Below are positions 34,473-42,472 of a stretch of DNA of 64,000 nt, piece by piece. A program made the translations under genes and the position numbers. Numbering within the stretch: position 1 is the first letter of the stretch; each line of letters begins with the position of its first letter. The DNA is taken from the NCBI GenBank assembly GCA_951813855.1, contig OX638380.1:2806876-2870875 (forward strand), read 5' to 3'. The DNA comes from an uncultured Verrucomicrobiae bacterium. Its GTDB lineage: Bacteria > Verrucomicrobiota > Verrucomicrobiia > Limisphaerales > AAA164-E04. Under the pieces are notes generated by a model, which was not told where the DNA came from, ran no database searches, and saw only the letters and a list, made by a program, of their open reading frames with translations.

Positions 34473-35918
34473 TTACCTTCGGGCCCGGTTTCTATTCCGC
34501 GCTTGAGTTTCCTCGCCCAATTCCGGACCTCGGTCGGCAGGCAGGCTTTCGTGCCAGGCGATCAACGCTTCGCTTAACCGGTCGACCGTCTCGGGATGAG
34601 CGGCGGCGACGTTGTTCTTTTCTCCGAGATCGGCGGTGAGGTCGTAGAGTTCCGGATTAGTGCCGTCGTATTCGCACAGCAATTTCCATTTCCCGGAACG
34701 CATTGCCAAGTCGGGCAGATTATCGACTCCGTAAAAGGAATCCCGGTCCGGCGGCCGGCGAAAAAACAGGGGAGCTTTTCGAGAGGCGGTCGACTTGCCC
34801 AATAGGGTTTCTTTGAGATTCTCGCCGTCGAAGCGGACGCTTGGCGGCGGTTCGATTCCGGCGATCGCCAACAGGCTGGGCACCAAGTCGATAGCCGAGA
34901 AGACGCTCTGTCGATTAACGGTCCCCGAGATCTCGATCAGGCTCGGTCCCCAAGCTACCAGCGAGGAGCGGATCCCCCCTTCGTAAAGGTGGGTCTTGTA
35001 GCCCCGGAACGGTCCGGCGACTCCGGCTCCCGGTTCCGGACCGTTGTCGGAGCATATCAGAATCAGGGTGTTGTCCCGGAGCGAGGAATCCGAACGGATG
35101 AAGGCGAAGAGTTTACCCAGTTGGTCGTCCATCGCTTCCAACACGGACAAGAACAATTCGCGTTTGTTGTCGCCCCATTTATCGACCGGCGGCCAAAACG
35201 GGCTGTGCACGTCGTCCGGCCAAACGTTCACGTAAAACGGTTTGCCTTTCTTGATAGCTTCCTGTGCGAAGCCGATCGCTTTGTCGACGAAGCCCTCGGT
35301 GATGTGGGAGCGCAGCATCCATTGATATCCCGGACCCAGGATTTCTCCGGGTTCCCAGATTCGGGCGGGACTATCCTGCCCCGGTTTGAGAGTCAGCGGG
35401 AGCAACTTCGGTCCCATGCCTTCGAAGTTCGTCAGCGAATCGTCGAAGCCGTATTCGGTGATGTACGGCGCTTCGATCACGTCGCGTTGCCCGCCCATGT
35501 GCCATTTGCCGAAATGTCCGGTGGCGTAGCCGGCTTCTTTCAAAAATCTGGCGAGCATCGGAGCCGAAGGATCCAGCCAGTGCGCCATGCCCCGGCGATC
35601 GTTGTATTCGCGTTTTGCCAAAAAGGAAGTGATGCGCCAGCGCTGCGGGTATTGCCCGGTCGAAATGGCCACTCGGGAAGGCGAGCAGATGGGGGAGTTG
35701 ACGTAAAACGATTCGAAGCGGATCCCTTCCTGAGCCATGCGGTCGACGTGCGGCGTAGTCGCCGCTCGGTTGCCGAAGCAGGAAAAATCTCCCCAGCCCA
35801 TATCGTCGACGAAGACGACGACGATATTCGGTTGAGCGGCCGGCGATTCATCGGATCGGACGGCGCCGGCCGTCATGGCGAGCGACACGCCTAAAATCGT
35901 ACCAAGGCAAGTTTTCAT
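34473..35918 (-). CDS. Secreted sulfatase (arylsulfatase-like)
   Basis: A 481-residue type I sulfatase with a signal peptide (MKTCLGTILGVSLAMTAGAV). The active-site motif CSPSR at 78-82 contains the Cys converted to formylglycine, and is followed by AISTGQYPQR. Metal ligands begin with Asp38-Asp39 in VFVDDMGWGD. GKWHMGG supplies the conserved Lys and His, and CSDNGPE supplies the Asp-Asn ligand pair. The likely role is desulfation of polysaccharides or other sulfate esters in the periplasm; the substrate cannot be told from sequence. It lies 31 bp downstream of the giant dehydrogenase/cytochrome gene on the same strand, suggesting co-transcription. That pairing is common in PVC bacteria that degrade complex glycans. 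An Arg-rich C-terminal tail (QARNRNRARR) is unusual. Confidence 0.94.
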   Translation of the reverse strand: MKTCLGTILGVSLAMTAGAVRSDESPAAQPNIVVVFVDDMGWGDFSCFGNRAATTPHVDRMAQEGIRFESFYVNSPICSPSRVAISTGQYPQRWRITSFLAKREYNDRRGMAHWLDPSAPMLARFLKEAGYATGHFGKWHMGGQRDVIEAPYITEYGFDDSLTNFEGMGPKLLPLTLKPGQDSPARIWEPGEILGPGYQWMLRSHITEGFVDKAIGFAQEAIKKGKPFYVNVWPDDVHSPFWPPVDKWGDNKRELFLSVLEAMDDQLGKLFAFIRSDSSLRDNTLILICSDNGPEPGAGVAGPFRGYKTHLYEGGIRSSLVAWGPSLIEISGTVNRQSVFSAIDLVPSLLAIAGIEPPPSVRFDGENLKETLLGKSTASRKAPLFFRRPPDRDSFYGVDNLPDLAMRSGKWKLLCEYDGTNPELYDLTADLGEKNNVAAAHPETVDRLSEALIAWHESLPADRGPELGEETQARNRNRARR

Positions 35919-35949
35919 TTCGTTTCCGGGGGGCGAATAGTTGCGGGGA

Positions 35950-38900
35950 CTAGTCGGTCAAAAAAGTGCCCTCGTCGCTTTCTAACCGGATGAATTCAGG
36001 TAACGTCCGAGGATCGAGTTGGAGGATGATGTGATGGGTTCCGGCTTCTAGCGGGACGGTTACTTTCGGTTGGAACTTCCGGTTTTTTCCGTCGATCCAG
36101 AGGCGCGCTTCTGCCGGAGCCGAAAAAGTCAGGGTGACCTCGCCCGGCCGAGCCGTTTGCAGAGTGGCGGCAGCGAACAGGGCGATCAGGCCGGTCGCGT
36201 GATTGATGTTTCTGACTCGCAAGGCTTCGCCCATCGTGGTCCTCGGCAACTTGCCGTCCACCAGGGTCGCCGCTGTTTTCCAACGGTTGCCTTGCGGCGA
36301 GGCGACGATTCGTTCCAGCCCGAATTGTTCGTCGGTGTGCCGTCCGGCTTGCAGCCGCCATTGGCGGACGACGTTGTTTTGGCTGGCGTCGAAGCGGCCG
36401 GGTTGGCCCAGCCGGGAAAGAAAGCGGTAGAGATCCAGTTTCTGCGTTGCGTCCAAACCGTCGATCAATCCGGCCGGCATGAGCGAACCGCCGACGTTCC
36501 GGCGCGCAATATCGACTTTGGGCACGGAAACGGTCTGGTTGAGGGCGTTCCGTAAAATCAATTCGGCTTCGTCTTCTCGAACCGGCGTGCCGCTGTATTC
36601 TTCGCCGTCGTTCGTTTCCACGATCAAAGAATGGTACCCTTCCTTGATCTTTTCGTTGGGAGCCAGCAGCGATTCGATCAGGTAATCGACCGGGGCGCTG
36701 GCTCCGATCGAAGTCAGATCCGGACCTACTTTCCCTCCGATGCCGCCGATGGCGTGGCACAGGACGCAACCCAGTTCTTCGCGCCGATATACGGCTTCGC
36801 CCCGGTCCGGATCGCCTTGGTTCCGAGTTTGTTCGACGAGTTCGCGGAGTCGTTCGGGAGCGACGGCCCCGCCCGAAGGGATCAAGTCGCCGGCTTTTTC
36901 GATGGCTAAGAGCAAGTCGGTTAGATTCCGGCCGCTTTCTCGGACCGCGCGCATGCCGACAACGGCCGCCGGTCGCGCGAGCGTCTGGTCTCGCAATGCT
37001 TCGGCGATTAGCCGGTCGGCGTTCCGTTGTCGAAGCACGGCCTGCCAAAGCGTTCTCAGGTCGTCTTCCCGGTCGAGTTTGTTCAGCGTCCATAATAAGG
37101 AACGGATGGCCTTTTCGAGATCGAGCGAAACTAAGGATTGGGCGAGGCGCAGCCGGATGGCGGCGGAATGGGGTTTTACCAGCAGATCCTGCAGTTTTTG
37201 AAAGGCCGAGTCGGAATCGAGGTCGCTCAAGGCGTCGATGGCCGCGTTACGGGCGGCTTGCGAAGTCCGGGAATCTCCCGCCTTTTCCATGAAGCGGTTT
37301 TCGTAGGCATGGAGTTTCCATTTGCCGGCCAGTTTCAGGGCTCCAGCTTGAATGCTGGCATCCGGATCGTCGAACAGGGCGGAGATCGTGGCCGCGGCCG
37401 GCGGCCGGGGGGCAAGCCGCCGCAGGCGGGTTGCGTCATCCAACCCTTGGATGGCTCGGATGCTGGCAGCGGTGTCCAGTCGTCCCAACACTAATTCCTG
37501 CAATAGCGTTTCCAGTTCCGCGACGCCGCCGGCCTTGCCGATCAATTCGATCCAAACGCCGTTGCTGTCGCCACGCAACTGAGCTAGCAAACCGGTCAAA
37601 AGCCGGCTGGCCTGCTGCGAAGGAATGGCCTGAAGGGCGTATTCCAGTTGCTTCGTGCGGCCTCGGGGGTTCCATAAGCCCCGGTCGATCGCTTCGAGCC
37701 ATTGGTCCGTCAATTCGTTAAGGCTTAACCAAAGAGCGTATTCCAGGAACCGGTCCATCGGCCGGTCGAGAACTTCCAGCAGGCTGCCCGGCGTCGCTAG
37801 GTCCGGGTTTTGGGCTAAGGCGCGAATCGCTTCCAGTCGCACCCTCGGATGTTCGTCGGCCAGGCGGGCGGTCAGCAGCTGCCGTCCGTTCGGAGTGCGG
37901 TTTTGCCAGAAGCGCAGGGTGCGAACGGCGGCGGCCCGGATGCGGCCGTCCTTGGTTTCCAGTAATCGGGTCAGCAGTTCGAATTGGGGAACGTCGATCG
38001 CTTGATACATCCAGAGCGCCTGCAGCAGATCGTCTTCGGCGTTCAGGGTCGCCGCCCATTGGTGCAGTTGCGGCAAAATCGCGGTGCCTCTTTCGGTCAG
38101 GACCCGTTGCGCCTGTTGCCGGACGAAACGATGGGGCGAGAGTAATTGCTCCAGCAGTTCCCGATTGGTGCCCTTCATTAATTCCGGGAACGGGGTCAAC
38201 GGCCGGTCTTTATAGGTAATGCGCCAGATGCGGCCGTGGACCTTGTCGCGGCGGGGATCCCGGAAATCCACTTCGCCGTGTTGGATGATCGGGTTGGACC
38301 AATCTGCGACATACAAGGCGCCGTCCGGACCGATTTTGATGTCGACCGGCCGGAAATTCTTGCCGCGTCCCCGGACCAGTTCCGCTTGTTCCTGAGCGGC
38401 GTAGCCCGACCCTTGTTCCTCGATGGCGAACCGGACGATCCGATGGGCCCGGAAATCGTTGGCGACGGCCGAGCCTTGCCAAGTCTCGGGGAAGTGGTCG
38501 CTGTAAACCAATTCCAGGCCGCAGTATTTGGGATAGCTGCCCGGGCTGACGCTTTTCAGCGTCCGGGCGGCTCCGGCGTAGGTGAAGTACATCGCGCCGG
38601 GCACGCCGTAGTTGATGCCATGGGAACCGGCTCCGTCGGTGAGAAACGATTGGCCGTAGCGATCGAAATCGTGTCCCCAAGGATTGCAGAGCCCGCGCAA
38701 GAAGACTTCCAGTTCCAAGGTTTGGGGGCGCAAGTGCCAGACGCCGGCGCTGTTGAGCCGTCTCACCCCGTGCGGGGTCTCGATATGGCTATGGATGTAA
38801 ATCGATTGATTCAGGTACAATTGGCCGTCGTGTCCCCAGCGGAGGGTATGCAGCATGTGATGAGTGTCTTCGGTGCCGAATCCCGACAGCACGACTTTGC

Positions 38901-40548
38901 GGCGATCGGCTTGACCGTCGCCGTCGGTATCGGCGAGGTGCAGCAACAGGGTGTTTTGCGCGACGTAGACGCCCCCGTCGCCCGGCAGGACCCCCGTGGG
39001 AATATGAAGGCCGTGCGCAAAGACGGTCGAGGTTTCCGCCCGCCCGTCGCGGTCGCGGTCTTCGACGATGATGACGGAATCTTCCGGCTCTTGACCGGGC
39101 TCGATCTGGGGATAGGTAGAGGAACTCGCGATCCAGAGCCTTCCTTGGGGATCGAAATTCATGTGGATGGGTTTGCGAAGCAGGGGATTGCGGGCGTAGA
39201 GTGAGATTTCCAGGCCTTCGGCCAAGTCGAATTCCGGCAGTTCCTGTTCGGTCAGGTTGGCTGGGTCGGGGCGAACGTAGCTCGGATTCGCGAGGAGCGG
39301 GCGTTGGGGCGGTTGAGCGGCGTCGCCGGTTCGAACCAGTTCGAACCGGACGGGCGCCGGTGAATTCATTTCCCGGATGCGGTTTTCTTCCTGTTCGATC
39401 AGCGGATCGAAGGCGGGAATCTCGACCGCGTTGTTTCCCTGTTCGTGTTTGCGAAAGCCGAACAAGTAGGTCTGGTTGTGGGGGCGGAAGCGGCGGAAGT
39501 ATAATTCGTTTTTCTTGACGATCGTCGTCCGTAATTGCTCGGCCCGGTCGAACCAGGGTCCCCGATCGAGCGCGATCCCGGTTTGCCATTCGGCAGCGCT
39601 CGCGACGATCACGGGCCGGTCGTCGATACTCAGCCGATAATCGCCTTCGGCCAGTCCGGCGACGCTGAGTCGCCAAGACGAATCGGAGGAACCGGGAACC
39701 GGGAACGGCAGGGTGGGAAAGGTATGAGAGAAGCTTACTTGGTCGCGGGTCGCTTTCGTGATTCGGCCGTCGGCTTCGGGCCGTGCCCGGTTCAGCTCGA
39801 GCTGGAGTTTCCCGTCAGGGAGTTCTTCTCCCATGGCGCGGGCCCAAGCTTCGGCCAAGCGAGCGTAGCCGAGGGCGTTCAGGTGGATCCCGTTTTCGGT
39901 GAGCCGTGCTTCGCTCTCGGGAACCAGCCGGTGGTATAAGTCGACGAAGGGGAGGTGCTGCGAGTCGGCGATTAATCTGACGGTTTCTGCGTAACGGCGA
40001 ACGTTGACGTTGTGAGCTTGCGGGTCGGGAAGCACCTTGCCGCCCCGTTCGTGCTTGATCGGTCCCAGCAACACCAAGCGGGGCGGAGCCTCGGAGAGCG
40101 ATTCGTTGATTCGGTCGATTAGTCGAAGATAATCCTTACGGAATTTGTCCCGGCCCGCTTCGCCGTCGAAGGAACTGGTCATGCCGTAGCCTAAAACGAC
40201 GACGGTCGGTTCGAAGGCGAGCAAGGGTTTGCGGATCAACTCGAACCAGCCGGATTCCTCTTTGTGCCAGTCGAAACTGGCTCTCGATTTGCCGGTCGGC
40301 GTATCGCCGCTCCACGCGAGGTTGCGGAAGAGGATTCGTTTGCCGGGATGCCGAATCGTCAACCAACATTCCAAATAGCCGTGCCACTGTTCTTGTTCCA
40401 CCAGCGAGTCGCCGAGAAACGCTACCCGGTCGCCGTCGGATAACTGGAACGCATAGGGAACCGGATCGGGTCCGGGCGGTTCGGTCCGGGCGACGAACGC
40501 GATCGAGAGGACAAACGACAGGAGAAAGATGGTTTTGTTGTCGAACAT
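35950..40548 (-). CDS. SGNH hydrolase / PVC-type dehydrogenase / HEAT / cytochrome c fusion protein
   Basis: A 1532-residue secreted multidomain protein. Domains in order: signal peptide (IFLLSFVLSIAFVA); a GDSL/SGNH hydrolase-like domain (GDSL at 46-49, with the end block ENGIHLNALGY); a linker; a PVC-type membrane-bound dehydrogenase domain, probably a beta-propeller (DPQGRLWIASSSTYPQ, ADWSNPIIQHGEVDF); HEAT-like repeats; a c-type haem domain with CVLCH at Cys1261, Cys1264 and His1265; and a C-terminal beta domain. The last third is the Pirellula/Verrucomicrobium haem-binding arrangement. The expected role is oxidation of a carbohydrate or other small molecule with electron transfer in the periplasm, coupled with esterase activity; the substrate is unknown. 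The start at 40548 is preferred over an ATG 45 nt upstream, because GGAAGAG precedes it and the signal peptide then begins properly. It is upstream of the sulfatase gene in a likely operon. Confidence 0.92.
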   Translation of the reverse strand: MFDNKTIFLLSFVLSIAFVARTEPPGPDPVPYAFQLSDGDRVAFLGDSLVEQEQWHGYLECWLTIRHPGKRILFRNLAWSGDTPTGKSRASFDWHKEESGWFELIRKPLLAFEPTVVVLGYGMTSSFDGEAGRDKFRKDYLRLIDRINESLSEAPPRLVLLGPIKHERGGKVLPDPQAHNVNVRRYAETVRLIADSQHLPFVDLYHRLVPESEARLTENGIHLNALGYARLAEAWARAMGEELPDGKLQLELNRARPEADGRITKATRDQVSFSHTFPTLPFPVPGSSDSSWRLSVAGLAEGDYRLSIDDRPVIVASAAEWQTGIALDRGPWFDRAEQLRTTIVKKNELYFRRFRPHNQTYLFGFRKHEQGNNAVEIPAFDPLIEQEENRIREMNSPAPVRFELVRTGDAAQPPQRPLLANPSYVRPDPANLTEQELPEFDLAEGLEISLYARNPLLRKPIHMNFDPQGRLWIASSSTYPQIEPGQEPEDSVIIVEDRDRDGRAETSTVFAHGLHIPTGVLPGDGGVYVAQNTLLLHLADTDGDGQADRRKVVLSGFGTEDTHHMLHTLRWGHDGQLYLNQSIYIHSHIETPHGVRRLNSAGVWHLRPQTLELEVFLRGLCNPWGHDFDRYGQSFLTDGAGSHGINYGVPGAMYFTYAGAARTLKSVSPGSYPKYCGLELVYSDHFPETWQGSAVANDFRAHRIVRFAIEEQGSGYAAQEQAELVRGRGKNFRPVDIKIGPDGALYVADWSNPIIQHGEVDFRDPRRDKVHGRIWRITYKDRPLTPFPELMKGTNRELLEQLLSPHRFVRQQAQRVLTERGTAILPQLHQWAATLNAEDDLLQALWMYQAIDVPQFELLTRLLETKDGRIRAAAVRTLRFWQNRTPNGRQLLTARLADEHPRVRLEAIRALAQNPDLATPGSLLEVLDRPMDRFLEYALWLSLNELTDQWLEAIDRGLWNPRGRTKQLEYALQAIPSQQASRLLTGLLAQLRGDSNGVWIELIGKAGGVAELETLLQELVLGRLDTAASIRAIQGLDDATRLRRLAPRPPAAATISALFDDPDASIQAGALKLAGKWKLHAYENRFMEKAGDSRTSQAARNAAIDALSDLDSDSAFQKLQDLLVKPHSAAIRLRLAQSLVSLDLEKAIRSLLWTLNKLDREDDLRTLWQAVLRQRNADRLIAEALRDQTLARPAAVVGMRAVRESGRNLTDLLLAIEKAGDLIPSGGAVAPERLRELVEQTRNQGDPDRGEAVYRREELGCVLCHAIGGIGGKVGPDLTSIGASAPVDYLIESLLAPNEKIKEGYHSLIVETNDGEEYSGTPVREDEAELILRNALNQTVSVPKVDIARRNVGGSLMPAGLIDGLDATQKLDLYRFLSRLGQPGRFDASQNNVVRQWRLQAGRHTDEQFGLERIVASPQGNRWKTAATLVDGKLPRTTMGEALRVRNINHATGLIALFAAATLQTARPGEVTLTFSAPAEARLWIDGKNRKFQPKVTVPLEAGTHHIILQLDPRTLPEFIRLESDEGTFLTD

Positions 40549-40697
40549 CGGAACTCTTCCGGGTTTACGGCAACCGGTTGCCGTCGGGTTCAAGGCGGTA
40601 GGCGATTATGATTCCGTTCGGCCCCGGTGTAAAGGTTTTCTCCCAGGACGATACCAAAGTCGTTCGCCAATCTGAGGGAACCGGGACGCAATGACTC

Positions 40698-40726
40698 TGG
40701 ACATTCAACAGTTGCGCCGCGATTGT
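40698..40726 (+). promoter_or_regulatory. Candidate promoter of the DruA-like gene
   Basis: TGGACA at 40698-40703, a 17-nt spacer, and GATTGT at 40721-40726. The ATG at 40734 follows after 7 nt, with no Shine-Dalgarno between. The -35 is a five-of-six match; the -10 is weak. Confidence 0.35.
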
Positions 40727-40733
40727 ATCCGGC

Positions 40734-41831
40734 ATGGAAACGATCATTCCTGATACTGCGGCATTTCCGTTGCGGGACGTAACGGTTCGACTCGTCCGCG
40801 GTGTAGCGGAAAGACGGCGCTGGGATTCGTTGGTTTCGCGGCATCATTATCTTCCGTTCCACGGCTTGTTCGGGAAGGCCTTGCGACATGTCGCCGTTTG
40901 CGGCGAGACCTGGCTCGCCTTGTTGGGCTGGCAGGCCGGAGCTTTCAAAGTGGGAGTTCGCGACGAATGGATCGGTTGGTCGGCCGAACAGCAGTTTTCC
41001 CGGTTGCATTTGATTGCGAACAACGCTCGCTTTCTGGTGCTGCAGGAAGGTCGGTTACCCAATTTGGCCTCGCGGGCGCTCGGGTTGAGCCTGCGCCGTC
41101 TGGAATCCGATATGCGTCAATCGCATGGCTATCCGGTTTATCTGGCCGAAACGTTCGTCGATCCTTCGAAGTTCACCGGCACGTGTTATCGGGCGGCGAA
41201 TTGGCGGTTCTTGGGTTTGACGCAGGGATTTTCCCGGGTGCCGGGGAAGTCGGTGAGTTGGCGTCAGAACGGGCAACCGAAGCAAGTTTTTGTCTATCCG
41301 TTACGGTCCGAAGCTTCGACCGTTCTGAAACGCGAGCCGGCGGCCGACAATTGGAAGACTGGGGATATAGCCCGGACTCCTTCGATCTCGGAACTTCGCC
41401 GCCTTTATTCGTTTTTAGGGAGCGTCGGCGATTTTCGTTTTGCCCGGGGCCAGCGTTACCGGTTGGCGTGTTACCTGGCGATTGCGATCGCGGCTCGTTT
41501 GGCCGGGTATCGCGGCGTGACCGCTTTCGGCGAATTTGCCGCCCGGATGAATCAAGGGCAATTGGAGGCGGTGGGAGCCTTTTGGAGTCCCAGCCGGCGA
41601 TGGTACACCGCTCCGGCGGCATCCACTTTTCATTATGTCTTTTCGAATTTGGAGCCCGGCATGCTGGATCGTACGTTTGGCGAATGGACGCAACAACCAA
41701 GCGACCGGAAAACTTCGGCGGCCGTCGGCAGCGAGGATCATCGCGGGGTATCGGTTCAACTCGAGAACGAATATATCGTGACGGCCGGGGCGGTCGATGC
41801 CGGCGCTGGGTTGGTTCCCGGTCAGACTTAA
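40734..41831 (+). CDS. DruA-like (DUF4338) protein fused to an ISAs1-type N-terminal domain
   Basis: A 365-residue protein. Residues 1-195 match DUF4338, the domain of Druantia anti-phage protein DruA: RHHYLPFHGLFGKALRHVAV (36-55), RDEWIGWS (76-83), NNARFLVL (96-103), LASRALGLSLRRL (111-123), ETFVDPSKFTGTCYRAANW (139-157) and GLTQGF. Residues 215-322 match the N-terminal helical domain of ISAs1-family transposases: PSISELRRLYSFLG, GQRYRLACYLAIAIAARLAG, and LEPGMLDRTFGEW. A polar tail of about 40 residues follows. The DDE catalytic domain expected after this region in ISAs1 transposases is absent, so it should not transpose by itself. A defence role or a mobile-element accessory role are both possible. 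It is divergent from the fusion dehydrogenase gene and upstream of the methyltransferase pair. Helicase DruE or other Druantia genes are not in the window. Confidence 0.82.
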   Translation: METIIPDTAAFPLRDVTVRLVRGVAERRRWDSLVSRHHYLPFHGLFGKALRHVAVCGETWLALLGWQAGAFKVGVRDEWIGWSAEQQFSRLHLIANNARFLVLQEGRLPNLASRALGLSLRRLESDMRQSHGYPVYLAETFVDPSKFTGTCYRAANWRFLGLTQGFSRVPGKSVSWRQNGQPKQVFVYPLRSEASTVLKREPAADNWKTGDIARTPSISELRRLYSFLGSVGDFRFARGQRYRLACYLAIAIAARLAGYRGVTAFGEFAARMNQGQLEAVGAFWSPSRRWYTAPAASTFHYVFSNLEPGMLDRTFGEWTQQPSDRKTSAAVGSEDHRGVSVQLENEYIVTAGAVDAGAGLVPGQT

Positions 41832-42472
41832 GCGCCCGCTTAGGCCGACGAAATTCCGGCGGATCCCCGGTTGCCTCGCGAGCTCGATTTCGGGGGTGCT
41901 CCGTGATTCTCGCTGCCACGCCTGGCCTGCAGGAAATCGCCGGTCGTCCGTCGGAAACTTCCGGCGCCGACTCCGTGATCGGTTCGATTCGAAAAAAAGA
42001 CTTGCTTGATCGGTATCCGGTAACGCTAGTATCGGGGTAAGAGCTCGAGGCGGGACTAAGTGGCAGCTGGGTCTCGTTCGTCTGACGGGCGAATGATTTT
42101 TCGGCGTCGATCCGCCTCGATATCCGGTGACTGCCGGGAGGATAGGAAAATTCGTAAATCGGAGGTCACGGATGCCGAAGGCGTTATTGCCTAGGCTAAG
42201 TTCGCAGAAGTAGACGACAAACGATAAGCCGGCAGAATAAATCGGAAAGTGAAGATAATCGACCGGAGCGAATACCGCTTCAATCAATTTACCGTCTTAC
42301 GGAGAACGATCAGGTTGTTTCGAGCTCTTCCCCTCACTTGGTGGCGTTGCGGTTCGTTGACCGGTAACCGGTGGGAAACGGGGGAGGCTCCCGGTTTTTC
42401 CGGTTCGAAACGGGACGTGCCGCTGTTTTTCCGGCTTATCGGTTCCGCTGAGGATCGGGGGAGGGATTTGCC
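41832..42472. other. Spacer between DruA-like and methyltransferase genes
   Basis: About 640 bases. A 75-codon plus-strand frame (42249-42476) ends inside the methyltransferase start, but has no start signal or recognisable domain and is not called. No terminal inverted repeats of an insertion sequence were recognised. The end carries GGGAGGG, the ribosome binding site of the methyltransferase gene. Confidence 0.5.

Noticed and set aside
41832..42472. Possible insertion-sequence remnant after the DruA/ISAs1 gene
   Set aside because: No terminal inverted repeats, target duplication or DDE-type fragment could be found by eye.
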